Below are positions 1 through 7,342 of a stretch of DNA of 20,621 bases, one piece after another. The translations under genes were made by a program, and so were the position numbers. The stretch is taken from NCBI GenBank assembly GCA_900544195.1, contig UQUJ01000055.1, positions 1 to 20,621 of the forward strand, in the 5' to 3' direction. The notes below the pieces were generated by a model. The model was not told where the DNA came from. It worked only from the letters and a program-made list of their open reading frames with translations, and searched no databases. This DNA comes from an uncultured Alistipes sp. (GTDB lineage Bacteria > Bacteroidota > Bacteroidia > Bacteroidales > UBA932). Position 1 is the stretch's first letter. Every line of letters starts with the position of its first letter.

Positions 1-231
1 ACCAGAAAGCCTTTTCCTGTACAAACCCACGACTCAAGGCGGTTGGTACACCAGATGGCCTTTTCCTGTACAAAACCCACGACTCAAGGCGGTTGGTACA
101 CCAGATGGCCTTTCCCTGTACAAACCCACGATTCAAGGCGGTTGGTACACCAGATGGCCTTTTCCTGTACAAACTCCACGATTCAAGGCAGTTAGTACAC
201 CAGAAAGCCTTTTCCTGTACCAACTCCAATC
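1..231. repeat. 49-50 bp tandem repeat, about 4.6 copies
   Basis: Copies begin at 1, 50, 100, 149 and 199, each opening with ACCAGA(T/A)(G/A)GCC and carrying CCTGTAC, CAAGGC and TTGGTAC in the same order. The last copy decays after about 25-30 bases. The one-base difference in unit length comes from an extra A or C in the ACAAAC run, so the array does not hold a reading frame. It lies just past the stop codon of the minus-strand gene ending at 249 and continues beyond the left edge, so its full copy number is unknown. No flanking cas-like gene and no unique spacers are seen, so it is a simple minisatellite rather than a CRISPR array. Confidence 0.9.
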
Positions 232-248
232 ATCAAATTGAGTAAGCG

Positions 249-662
249 TTAAAAATATGTCGAATGCGGAAGATTGAGGCTGAGCTGGGAATCGGCGGTG
301 GAGCGGGCCATTTCGTAGGCTATGGTGGTGTCAAGATCGGGATTGACCATAAGATCCAGATTCCAAATCATGAGACGGTCGCCTGTCACGATCTCATCGA
401 AGCAGTCCATGATTCCGACAATTGCCGGAATACCTATGCCCTTAGCAAGCACACAGACCTGACCATCAGCGTCTTCCTCGCGGGTAACGATTCCGACCAC
501 ACCACGGAAATCAATCAGCGTGGAGTCAGACAGCGACAACCGCTCGGCAACCAGAACGCTGCCGGGCGGGATGTCCTCGAACGGATTCCTTTGCCCGCAG
601 TCTCTGACCACGAACGCACGGCCTTTCGCAAAGCCACGGACACCCGTTCCACGCACTGTCAT
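249..662 (-). CDS. Stand-alone swivelling domain related to PTS enzyme I, catalytic His replaced by Gln
   Basis: 137 residues. Residues 1-20 (opening MTVRGTGVRGFAKGRAF) resemble the start of enzyme I (PtsI), and residues 33-100 resemble its phosphohistidine swivelling domain, including GIGIPAIVG at 75-83 and a following DxLM segment. In enzyme I the active-site sequence is TSH-x5-AR followed by LPAIVG. Here the aligned histidine is Gln68 and the arginine is Lys74, so phosphotransfer from PEP is not expected. The HPr-binding helical domain that interrupts this region in enzyme I is missing, as is the PEP-binding barrel. I start at the ATG at 662 because similarity begins there; a GTG 42 bases upstream is open but adds nothing recognisable. 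The gene follows the glycerol-1-phosphate dehydrogenase gene by 81 bases on the same strand, so co-transcription is likely. A regulatory or binding role is inference only. Confidence 0.7.
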   Translation of the reverse strand: MTVRGTGVRGFAKGRAFVVRDCGQRNPFEDIPPGSVLVAERLSLSDSTLIDFRGVVGIVTREEDADGQVCVLAKGIGIPAIVGIMDCFDEIVTGDRLMIWNLDLMVNPDLDTTIAYEMARSTADSQLSLNLPHSTYF

Positions 663-743
663 ATTCCTAATACATATCTTGCGGCAGACAATCACCAGTG
701 GCACCGATCATATTCAAAAGTAATTGTCCGCCGACGAAAAAAT

Positions 744-2186
744 CTAATTCATCTCCTTTGTCAGGTCCCAAGCGGCGCCGGGAGCGAAGACAGACTCCAC
801 AAGCTGATCGTAGAACATTCCCCTCTTCGCAAGGTCAAGCACATTGAAGCGGAAACGCATCAACTGGACCTTCGGGAACATATTCTTGAGCATCTCGCGG
901 GTCACGCCGATCATCGAAGGATCGTACGGAGCGCCGACCTTCTTCATCAGATCCTGCATCTTGGCGAATGAATATACCTGTCCCTGAAGCTTCTTCTTAA
1001 GCTCCGGCCAGCCTTCCTTCACCTTTGTCAGCTGGACACGGACAGTCTCGGCATCGTCATATTTCTTGGTGATCTCGGTATAGCCAAGCTCCGGCGCAGG
1101 GAAATTCTTGAATATCTCAAGCGCCCTCTTCTGCTCCTGCTCAAGCGTAGGCCAAGCCTTGACGCAAGCGTCAACATCAATCTTGGAGAGGTCCATCTTG
1201 AACAGCTCATCGAACACGGCGCACATCGTCAGCGTGCCGATGGCCACCTGAAATCCGTGAGACTGAGGCTTGCCGTTGAAACGATGATGTGTCATGTCAA
1301 GAATATGGCTGAACAAGTGATCGCAGCAAGAAGCAGGACGGCTGGACTGTGCGGCCTGCATCGCTATTCCACTGAGAGTCAACCCCTCGAACAAATCGGC
1401 AACGGCCTGTTTGTCACCCTTGGCCACACCCTCCGGGTCAGCCAGAAGGTCATCAAGACAGTCCTGAAGCACGTGCCAGGCATCCGGCTTGATCGGTTCC
1501 GTGCCCATCAGGTCGGCGATCATCCACTCGGCTCCGGCGGGAACCTTGGCGGCCAGATCGGCGTACCCCGCGGCAGTCATGGCCTTCGGGGCGGAGGCGA
1601 TCACGTCAATGTCCGCGATGATCACCTTTGGGGCCGGGCAGGAGAATGTCTGCTTGGAGTTATGGTAGGAAATCGAGGCACCGAACGACGAGAAACCGTC
1701 CACGGAAGCCGCCGTCGGCAATGTCAGATAAGACTGGCCGTAGTGGTGCGAGGCAAGTTTGCAAAGGTCGTTGATGACTCCTGAGCCCACGGATATGGTG
1801 ACATATTCAGCCTCGGAAGACGGTCTGAACGCCTTCTCCGCATCCGGTTCCACATATTCAGGGTCATTCTCGATGGTCTTGGCAGCGGAGAAGTCTCCGG
1901 CGATGATGTGGTCAACCATATCGACGTACCTCCAGTCGGCGTGGAACTCCTTCGTCTCGATGACATATTTATCCGTGTGGACACCCGCGGCCACAAACTC
2001 ATCGTACACCTTCTGGCCAAGAACCTTCCAAGTGTTAAGGTCTGCCACCACAACGGCAGCCTTGCTTTCAGGGAACCACTTCTTGAACTCCTCGGGAGCC
2101 AGTGAGCTGACTCCGCAGCCCATCTCGAACACCTTGGTGTCGGTGGCGACAGTCAAGGCTTTGGCAATTCTTTCTTTTGAATTCAT
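744..2186 (-). CDS. egsA: sn-glycerol-1-phosphate dehydrogenase (AraM/EgsA family)
   Basis: 480 residues, iron-containing alcohol dehydrogenase fold. Family features seen: VVVADLNTWKVLGQKV near 45-60 in the nucleotide-binding half, the glycine motif GSGVINDL at 134-141, PTAASVDGFSS at 157-167, and probable metal ligands Asp210 (in GYADLAAK), His290 (CCDHLFSH) and His310 (PQSHGFQV). The enzyme reduces dihydroxyacetone phosphate with NAD(P)H to sn-glycerol 1-phosphate in the cytoplasm. Bacteroidetes are known to carry geranylgeranylglyceryl-phosphate synthase homologues that could use this product; none is in the window. About 80 residues longer than Bacillus AraM, mainly as a helical C-terminal extension (about 340-480). 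The ATG at 2186 is preferred over a TTG two codons upstream. It is divergent from the fucosidase gene, with a 132-base gap. Confidence 0.85.
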   Translation of the reverse strand: MNSKERIAKALTVATDTKVFEMGCGVSSLAPEEFKKWFPESKAAVVVADLNTWKVLGQKVYDEFVAAGVHTDKYVIETKEFHADWRYVDMVDHIIAGDFSAAKTIENDPEYVEPDAEKAFRPSSEAEYVTISVGSGVINDLCKLASHHYGQSYLTLPTAASVDGFSSFGASISYHNSKQTFSCPAPKVIIADIDVIASAPKAMTAAGYADLAAKVPAGAEWMIADLMGTEPIKPDAWHVLQDCLDDLLADPEGVAKGDKQAVADLFEGLTLSGIAMQAAQSSRPASCCDHLFSHILDMTHHRFNGKPQSHGFQVAIGTLTMCAVFDELFKMDLSKIDVDACVKAWPTLEQEQKRALEIFKNFPAPELGYTEITKKYDDAETVRVQLTKVKEGWPELKKKLQGQVYSFAKMQDLMKKVGAPYDPSMIGVTREMLKNMFPKVQLMRFRFNVLDLAKRGMFYDQLVESVFAPGAAWDLTKEMN

Positions 2187-2318
2187 TATCAATGTTTTAA
2201 GTAATTCTAAATAACACGCAGCACATTTGCCAAATACATAGTGGCTGGATGTCCGCGGATCGGCAAAGGTTCTATTGTCGGCATAAAGTTACAAAAAATC
2301 TTTCGTAACTTAGCGACT

Positions 2319-3716
2319 ATGAAAAAGTACATCTCAACCCTATTGGCCCTGCTGGCCGTTCCGATGATGATGGCGGCGCAGGAAAAAAGCCTCCACCAGC
2401 TCCAGCAAGAGTTTGTTGACCTGAGGCTCGGAATGTTCGTTCACTTCGGCCTCCCGACCTACCAGACAGCCGACTGGACCGATCCCGACCTCAGCCCCGA
2501 AGTGTTCAATCCGGTCAAACTGGACACCGACCAATGGGTCAAGGCCGCCCAAAGCGCAGGGATGAAATTCATCTGCGTCTCGGTCAAGCACCACAGCGGA
2601 TTCTGCCTCTGGGACACAAAGACCACGGACTACAGCGTGATGAGCTCGCCTCTTCACCGGGATGTCCTGCGGGAACTGGTCAATTCCGTCCGGAAGGCCG
2701 GAATGCAGATTATGTTCCACTTCTCGATCCTTGACACCCATCACCGCATCCGCCCGACCCTGCCGTACACTCCGGAGAAGATCAACCTTCTCAAAAGCCA
2801 GGTCCGCGAGCTTCTGACTGAATATGGTCCCGTCAACACCATAATGTTCGACGGGTGGGATGCCCCGTGGGGCAGGATTTCATATTCAGATGTCTCATTC
2901 CCGGAGTTTTATCACCTCATCAAGAGCATCCAGCCGAACTGCCTGGTGATGGATCTGAACGGGGCGAAATACCCTTCCGAGGCTCTGTTCTACTCCGACA
3001 TCCGCTGCTACGAGCAGGGCGCCGGCCAGAAGATCTCCCCGGAGACCAACCAGCTCCCGGCGATGGCCTGCTACCCTTTGCAGAAGACCTGGTTCTGGAA
3101 GACCGAGTTCCCGGGCTCGCCCCTGAAGGATGTTGACAAGATCGTGGCCGAGAACATCATCCCGTACAACAACGCCTACTGCACCTACATCCTGAACTCC
3201 GCCCCGAACCGCGACGGCCTGATGGATCAGAACTGCATCGATGCCCTGAAACGCATCGGCAAGATCTGGAAGAACACCGGCCACATCGTGGATGTCGCCG
3301 AGACAATGGAGCCGATCACCGACATCAACATCGCCATCGGCAAACCGTGCGACTCCTCATGGTCCGACGACATGGACATCATGGATTTCGCCAACGACGA
3401 CGACTTCCGCACCTGCTGGGTCTCCAGCCCCGAAGTCAAGGAGCCGTTCTGGAAAGTCGAGCTCGACCCCGGCAGCCTGATAGACATGGTAGTGATGACC
3501 GAACCAAAGCCCGGCGTGATGCAGGAATATGTCATTGAATATCTCCACAAAGGTTCCTGGCATCCGGTCTTCAGCGGGACCACGCCGACTCAGAGCCGCG
3601 TGAAGGTACACCGTTTCGACAAAGTCTACGCCGACGCCGTCCGCGTCCGTTTCACCAAATGGACCGGTCTCCTCTCCCTCGCCGAATTCGGAGTCTACAC
3701 CCCGTACGAGAAGTAA
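2319..3716 (+). CDS. Secreted alpha-L-fucosidase (GH29) with C-terminal discoidin-like domain
   Basis: 465 residues. An N-terminal signal peptide (MKKYISTLLALLAVP, then a small-residue stretch before QEKSL) suggests export to the periplasm or surface. The catalytic barrel covers about 25-335: EFVDLRLGMFVHFGL near 31-45, KHHSGFCLWDT at 90-100 and MFDGWD at 176-181, where Asp178 sits at the position of the GH29 nucleophile. Residues about 340-465 (INIAIGKPCDSSW onward, ending in a FGVY strand) look like an F5/8 type C carbohydrate-binding domain. GH29 enzymes release terminal L-fucose from glycans such as host mucins or plant polymers; the exact linkage cannot be told. The ATG at 2319 is chosen because the signal peptide starts there, although the frame is open to 2241. 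No SusC/SusD pair or other glycosidase is nearby, so this is not a typical polysaccharide utilisation locus. Confidence 0.88.
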   Translation: MKKYISTLLALLAVPMMMAAQEKSLHQLQQEFVDLRLGMFVHFGLPTYQTADWTDPDLSPEVFNPVKLDTDQWVKAAQSAGMKFICVSVKHHSGFCLWDTKTTDYSVMSSPLHRDVLRELVNSVRKAGMQIMFHFSILDTHHRIRPTLPYTPEKINLLKSQVRELLTEYGPVNTIMFDGWDAPWGRISYSDVSFPEFYHLIKSIQPNCLVMDLNGAKYPSEALFYSDIRCYEQGAGQKISPETNQLPAMACYPLQKTWFWKTEFPGSPLKDVDKIVAENIIPYNNAYCTYILNSAPNRDGLMDQNCIDALKRIGKIWKNTGHIVDVAETMEPITDINIAIGKPCDSSWSDDMDIMDFANDDDFRTCWVSSPEVKEPFWKVELDPGSLIDMVVMTEPKPGVMQEYVIEYLHKGSWHPVFSGTTPTQSRVKVHRFDKVYADAVRVRFTKWTGLLSLAEFGVYTPYEK

Positions 3717-3778
3717 GGCCTGCCGAAGTGACCTCCACCAAAGCACCGTGGCAGCCAACCACCTGATAATCAACAATA

Positions 3779-3822
3779 AAAGCAATCGTCTTCAGCTAGT
3801 TACACCTTAAGACGATTGCTTT
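3779..3822. terminator. Bidirectional terminator between fucosidase and barrel genes
   Basis: A perfect 14-bp inverted repeat (AAAGCAATCGTCTT, then its complement at 3809-3822) with a 16-base loop. A-rich sequence on the left and T-rich sequence on the right allow it to act in both directions. It lies between the convergent fucosidase gene (plus, ends 3716) and barrel gene (minus, ends 3866). Confidence 0.85.
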
Positions 3823-3865
3823 ATTAACTATTAATCAGTCAGTTACCCACCACAAGATATTTCCG

Positions 3866-4399
3866 TTAGAATCTGTACCCGATGCCGAAAACCCATGCAT
3901 AATTGCTTAGGGCGCTATCTGAATACGAAATCTGCGACCAGTCGTCACCGACGTAGATCGAATACCTCTTATAGTCAACTCCTATTCCTACCCTGAAGAA
4001 ATGGCCGCATCCGGAATCAGGAAACCCACGCGGCATATCTTTCATAGAACTTGAATAATCAGATATCAAGCCACCCTTCAAATCAATGAACGGGCTCACG
4101 GTTTTGTTCAAAAAGCTGTACCTCAACTGGATAAAGGTCGGTACCAAAAAGGAATTGACATCCGAAAGAGAGTGGAATTTCTGGTTCTTTATCCCGATTC
4201 CCACTCCGGCGAACAACCCGGGAAGAATATTGTACCCCGATGACACGTTCACATATTCTCCGGCAAAACCGTCTTTGAAAAGGACTCCGGCCCCAACGTT
4301 TCCGGCGAAGCCGCGGGTGAAACTAGGATTCCGGACCTCCTGCCCGAAAGCCGCGACAGAGACCATCATCGCCATCACAGCAACAAATAAATGTTTCAT
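3866..4399 (-). CDS. Small outer-membrane beta-barrel protein
   Basis: 177 residues. The signal peptide covers about 1-20 (MKHLFVAVMAMM, ending AAFGQ). The mature part alternates short beta strands and turns, for example NVGAGVLFKDGF, GLFAGVGIGIKNQ, FIQLRYSFLNKTVSPFIDLKGG, FRVGIGVDYKRYSIYVG, and ends WVFGIGYRF. A C-terminal phenylalanine after an aromatic strand is the usual outer-membrane barrel signature. The size fits a barrel of about eight strands, as in the OmpX/OmpW-like porin families common in Bacteroidetes. Function is unknown. It stands alone; the next gene on its strand (glyS) is more than 800 bases upstream, across the repeat array. It shares the terminator at 3779-3822 with the fucosidase gene. 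Confidence 0.75.
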   Translation of the reverse strand: MKHLFVAVMAMMVSVAAFGQEVRNPSFTRGFAGNVGAGVLFKDGFAGEYVNVSSGYNILPGLFAGVGIGIKNQKFHSLSDVNSFLVPTFIQLRYSFLNKTVSPFIDLKGGLISDYSSSMKDMPRGFPDSGCGHFFRVGIGVDYKRYSIYVGDDWSQISYSDSALSNYAWVFGIGYRF

Positions 4400-4502
4400 T
4401 ATGTAAAGTTTTTATTTTTGTAAATGAACTCAAATACAGTGCCACGAACCTCTCCCGTACCAAGTCTGTAGAATCATCTGTCCGGAGAGATCCGGCAACC
4501 CC

Positions 4503-4900
4503 CGTGAGCAATTCGGGCGTTTCGGCGCACGGGAGGTGACAGGAGGCCACTCTCGTGAGCGAAACAAGCGCTATGGCGCACGGGAGGTAACAGGAGGAGG
4601 CTCTCGTGAGCGAAACAAGCGCTATGGCGCACGGGAGGTAACAGGAGGCCGCTCTCGTGAGCGAAACAGGCGCTATGGCTCACGAGAGGTAACAGGAGGC
4701 CACTCTCGTGAGCGAAACAGGCGCTATGGCGCACGGGAGGTGACAGGAGGCCACTCTCGTGAGCGAAACAGGCGCTATGGCGCACGGGAGGTAACAAGAG
4801 GAGGCTCTCGTGAGCAAAACAAGCGCCATGACGCACGAGAGGTAACAGGAGGAGGCTCTCGTGAGCGAAACAGGCGCTATGGCGCACGGGAGGTAACATG
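4503..4900. repeat. 51-bp tandem repeat, eight copies, each an imperfect dyad
   Basis: The landmark CGTGAGC recurs at 4503, 4554, 4605, 4656, 4707, 4758, 4809 and 4860, exactly 51 bases apart; the first copy is divergent. Each unit reads CTCTCGTGAGC, a spacer around GAAACAGGCGCTATG, then G(C)NCACG(G/A)GAGGTAACAGGAGG. The two arms are complementary with one or two wobble or mismatch positions, and in the copy at 4652-4689 they pair perfectly. Because 51 is divisible by three, a frame stays open on both strands, but there is no start context, signal or known domain, so I do not call a protein. It lies in an 810-base gap between the barrel gene and glyS. I see nothing else in 4400-4502 or 4901-5049. 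Confidence 0.92.
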
Positions 4901-5049
4901 AATCATAGATGACGGGAGGCTTACTGGAAGAGTTTCTTCTATAGTTATTTTTCCAGGCGTCTTTGCAAACGACTCCCAAAACCACTCCTATCCGACTTCT
5001 GATGCCAAGGAAAAACACATGGCACCCAAGATGCTGTTTACGTGCGGAA

Positions 5050-5093
5050 AAAGCGAACTCGTGGTACGGATTTCGGTACCACGAGTTCGCTTT
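5050..5093. terminator. Strong hairpin downstream of glyS
   Basis: A perfect 18-bp inverted repeat (AAAGCGAACTCGTGGTAC and its complement at 5076-5093) with an 8-base loop, followed by TATT on the plus side and AAA on the other. It lies 117 bases past the glyS stop codon and fits a transcription terminator that works both ways. A related hairpin lies at 7241-7286. Confidence 0.7.
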
Positions 5094-5209
5094 ATTCGTT
5101 GACAGACAGGCTGTTGTCTGCCAACGCTAATGGATGCCGGTTTCGAAGGCGGAGCGGCGGCGTCATCGGGAGACTGGCGGGCGCGGAACCGGGCATATTC
5201 AATTACACA

Positions 5210-6748
5210 CTACAACTTCCTGAGGAGGTTGTTCATGTTGACTTCCTTGTCGATGATGGTGCGGAGCTCGGCGATCGGAACCCTTTTCTGCTCCATGGTG
5301 TCGCGCTCGCGGATGGTGACGCAGTTGTCATTCAGCGAGTCGTGGTCAACGGTCACGCAGAACGGCGTGCCGATGGCATCCTGGCGGCGGTAGCGCTTGC
5401 CGATGGAGTCCTTAGGATCGTACTGGCAGTTGAAATCGTACTTGAGATCGTTCATCACCTCCTGAGCCTTCTCCGGCAGGCCGTCTTTGTTAATCAAAGG
5501 CAGCACGGCCACCTTGACAGGGGCAAGCGGCGCCGGGATGCCCAGCACGACGCGGGTTTCGCCGTTCTCAAGCTGCTCGACCTTGTAGGAATGGCTCAGC
5601 ACTGCGAGGAACATACGGTCCACACCGATGGAAGTCTCCACGCAGTAAGGAACGTAGCTCTCGTTGGTCTCAGGATCGAAGTACTGGATCTTCTTTCCGG
5701 AGAGTCTCTGATGGTTGCCGAGGTCGAAGTCGGTACGGGAGTGGATTCCCTCCAACTCCTTGAAACCGAACGGGAAGTTGAACTCGATGTCGGTCGCGGC
5801 GTTGGCGTAGTGGGCCAGTTTCTCGTGATCGTGGAAACGGTAGTTCTCAGCACCCATCCCGAGGCTGACGTGCCATTTCATGCGGTTCTCCTTCCATTTC
5901 TTGAACCACTCCATCTCGGTGCCAGGACGGCAGAAGAATTCCATCTCCATCTGCTCGAACTCTCTCATTCTGAATATGAACTGTCTCGCGACGATCTCGT
6001 TTCTGAACGCCTTCCCGATCTGGGCGATACCGAACGGAATCTTCATGCGGCCCGTCTTCTGGACGTTGAGATATTCAATGAATATTCCCTGTGCCGTCTC
6101 CGGACGCAGGTAGATCTTGTCGTCCGCCTCGCCGGTGTTGCTGATCTGGGTAGAGAACATCAGGTTGAACTGACGCACATCAGTCCAGTTCTTCGTGCCG
6201 GAAATCGGATCCACAATGTCACAGTCAATGATGATCTGCTTGTACTCCTTGAGGTCGTTGGCCTGCTCGGCTGCAACATAACGGTTGTGAACCTCGTCAT
6301 ATTTCGCCTTCTCCCTCAGAATGTTAGGGTTAGTGGCGCGGAACTGCTCCTCGTCGAAGGCCTCTCCGAACCTCTTGCGGCCCTTCTCGACCTCCTTGTT
6401 CATCTTCTCCTCGATCTTGCCGAGATAGTCCTCGATCAGATTGTCGGCGCGATACCTCTTCTTGGAGTCCTTGTTGTCGATGAGCGGATCGTTGAACGCC
6501 GCCACGTGGCCTGAAGCCACCCAAGTCTTAGGGTGCATGAACACGCAGGAATCAATGCCGACGATGTTCTCGTTCAGCCTTGTCATAGCGTTCCACCAGT
6601 ACTGCTTGATGTTGTTCTTCAGCTCGACGCCCATCTGGCCATAGTCATAGACCGCGGCCAGTCCGTCATAAATCTCACTTGACGGGAATATGAACCCGTA
6701 CTCCTTGCAATGTGCCACCAGCACCTTGAACAGTTCGTCCTGTGTCAT
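5210..6748 (-). CDS. glyS: Glycyl-tRNA synthetase, single-chain (alpha2) class II type
   Basis: 512 residues, the dimeric eukaryote/archaea-like form rather than the alpha2beta2 bacterial form. It charges tRNA-Gly with glycine in the cytoplasm. Seen: the N-terminal GFIFPSSEIYDGLAAVYDYG (18-37) that recognises the acceptor end, RPETAQGIF at 215-223, motif 2 in FRNEIVARQFIFRMREFEQ (248-266), motif 3 in GVDRMFLAVLSHSY, and a C-terminal anticodon-binding domain from about 405 (VAVLPLINKDGLPEKAQEV). Residues about 96-180 form the usual insertion. The length is normal and no key element is missing. The start at 6748 is the first ATG and matches the family's usual N-terminus. The leader (6749-6872) carries a run of ten G on the coding strand and a promoter-like repeat shared with sufS. 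No T-box was recognised. Confidence 0.96.
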   Translation of the reverse strand: MTQDELFKVLVAHCKEYGFIFPSSEIYDGLAAVYDYGQMGVELKNNIKQYWWNAMTRLNENIVGIDSCVFMHPKTWVASGHVAAFNDPLIDNKDSKKRYRADNLIEDYLGKIEEKMNKEVEKGRKRFGEAFDEEQFRATNPNILREKAKYDEVHNRYVAAEQANDLKEYKQIIIDCDIVDPISGTKNWTDVRQFNLMFSTQISNTGEADDKIYLRPETAQGIFIEYLNVQKTGRMKIPFGIAQIGKAFRNEIVARQFIFRMREFEQMEMEFFCRPGTEMEWFKKWKENRMKWHVSLGMGAENYRFHDHEKLAHYANAATDIEFNFPFGFKELEGIHSRTDFDLGNHQRLSGKKIQYFDPETNESYVPYCVETSIGVDRMFLAVLSHSYKVEQLENGETRVVLGIPAPLAPVKVAVLPLINKDGLPEKAQEVMNDLKYDFNCQYDPKDSIGKRYRRQDAIGTPFCVTVDHDSLNDNCVTIRERDTMEQKRVPIAELRTIIDKEVNMNNLLRKL

Positions 6749-6803
6749 AGTATTGTTGTACTTTAAAAATTCTCAAAGTCATCTGAATATGCCTCGGCAA
6801 CTT

Positions 6804-6813
6804 CCCCCCCCCC
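6804..6813 (-). promoter_or_regulatory. G10 homopolymer in the glyS leader
   Basis: Ten consecutive C on the plus strand (G10 on the coding strand), 56-65 bases upstream of the glyS ATG and downstream of the predicted -7 box at 6865-6872. It is flanked by GCCGGAAGA and GAAGTTGCC. Long G tracts are prone to slippage. Whether the length affects glyS expression is not known. Confidence 0.5.
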
Positions 6814-6860
6814 TCTTCCGGCAACCACGTACCGGCATATTCCATAACGCTCACTAAAAA

Positions 6861-6932
6861 CTTACAAACTTACATATAAATCTGCGATTTTTACGCCCGT
6901 CCCATAAGAAAGAAACAGTTTTTTAGAGGAAA
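6861..6932 (-). repeat. 73-bp promoter-like repeat, copy 1 (upstream of glyS)
   Basis: About 93% identical to 14530-14602 upstream of sufS (five differences by eye). On the minus strand its downstream end is TAAGTTTG (6872-6865), matching the Bacteroidetes -7 box TAnnTTTG. Just upstream is a near-palindrome, TATAAATC-TGC-GATTTTTA at 6875-6893. The -33 TTTG is not evident at the usual distance. If it is the promoter, the glyS leader is about 110 bases. Confidence 0.6.
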
Positions 6933-7051
6933 TATACACATTTTCACGCAAGAATCATCGTGACGGAAACACGTCACTTGTGCACCGCCACTTGCCACGT
7001 CACTTGCCATCATTGCTACGTTTCCTCTCATAGGTCTCCTCTCTTCGCATC

Positions 7052-7146
7052 TCAATGCGATTTGTCCACCCAAAGCACCGTTGCGCCGGACATACCGTGC
7101 CTTTTAGCCATTTTGTCCGGCGACCACAGCCTTTCACCGGATAAAT
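7052..7146. repeat. About 85-bp direct repeat, copy 1 (downstream of the ATPase gene)
   Basis: From GTCCACCCAAA to CACCGGATAAA this stretch matches 8616-8700 at roughly 88% by eye. It contains a complementary pair GCCGGAC/GTCCGGC about 20 bases apart, and the pairing bases are kept in both copies, so it may fold as RNA or single-stranded DNA. The two copies bracket the gene at 7343-8485. In the 593-base gap 6749-7342 I see this repeat, the promoter repeat, the G10 tract and two hairpins, but no convincing gene. Confidence 0.75.
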
Positions 7147-7158
7147 AGGGAGCGTCTA

Positions 7159-7197
7159 ATCCTGAAAAAAGTTTTTTTGGTAAACTTTTTTCAGGAT
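7159..7197. terminator. Perfect 16-bp hairpin with A/T tracts
   Basis: ATCCTGAAAAAAGTTT pairs perfectly with 7182-7197 around a 7-base loop. The stem holds a long A tract and T tract. It lies downstream of the minus-strand ATPase gene and fits a terminator, but there is no separate T run after the stem, so termination is inferred. Confidence 0.5.
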
Positions 7198-7240
7198 GAC
7201 ACAGAGGGTCGTGGCAGATAACATATTATTTATCAGTACT

Positions 7241-7286
7241 ATAAGCAAACTCGTGGTACGAAAACCGACACTACGAGTTTACTTAT
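7241..7286. terminator. Hairpin downstream of the ATPase gene, sibling of 5050-5093
   Basis: ATAAGCAAACTCGTGGT pairs with 7270-7286 with two G-U wobbles; the loop centres on CGAAAACCG. It lies 57 bases past the stop codon of the gene ending at 7343, and its arms share the core AACTCGTGGTACG with the hairpin beyond glyS. Confidence 0.6.
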
Positions 7287-7342
7287 TAAGCTTATTATCA
7301 ACCCATTAAGTGCCACACCACCCACTTGCCATCGAACCCGTA

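Noticed and set aside
1..231. CRISPR array
   Set aside because: The repeats are contiguous with no unique spacers, the unit varies, and no cas gene is present.
264..971. A 235-codon plus-strand open frame
   Set aside because: It is antisense to the swivelling-domain gene and the end of egsA, and the predicted peptide has no recognisable fold.
4474..4901. Long open frames on both strands through the 51-bp array, encoding repetitive Arg/Glu-rich or Ser/His-rich peptides
   Set aside because: The openness follows from a unit length divisible by three and lack of stops in the unit. Both strands are open, there is no start context, signal peptide or known domain, and the unit's dyad structure explains the conservation.
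5042..6514. A 490-codon plus-strand open frame
   Set aside because: It lies antisense to glyS, whose whole length matches a known enzyme. The frame is a shadow of GC-rich codon usage and begins inside the terminator hairpin.
6749..6900. T-box riboswitch in the glyS leader
   Set aside because: No specifier loop, T-box core sequence or terminator/antiterminator pair is visible, and T-boxes are not typical of Bacteroidetes.
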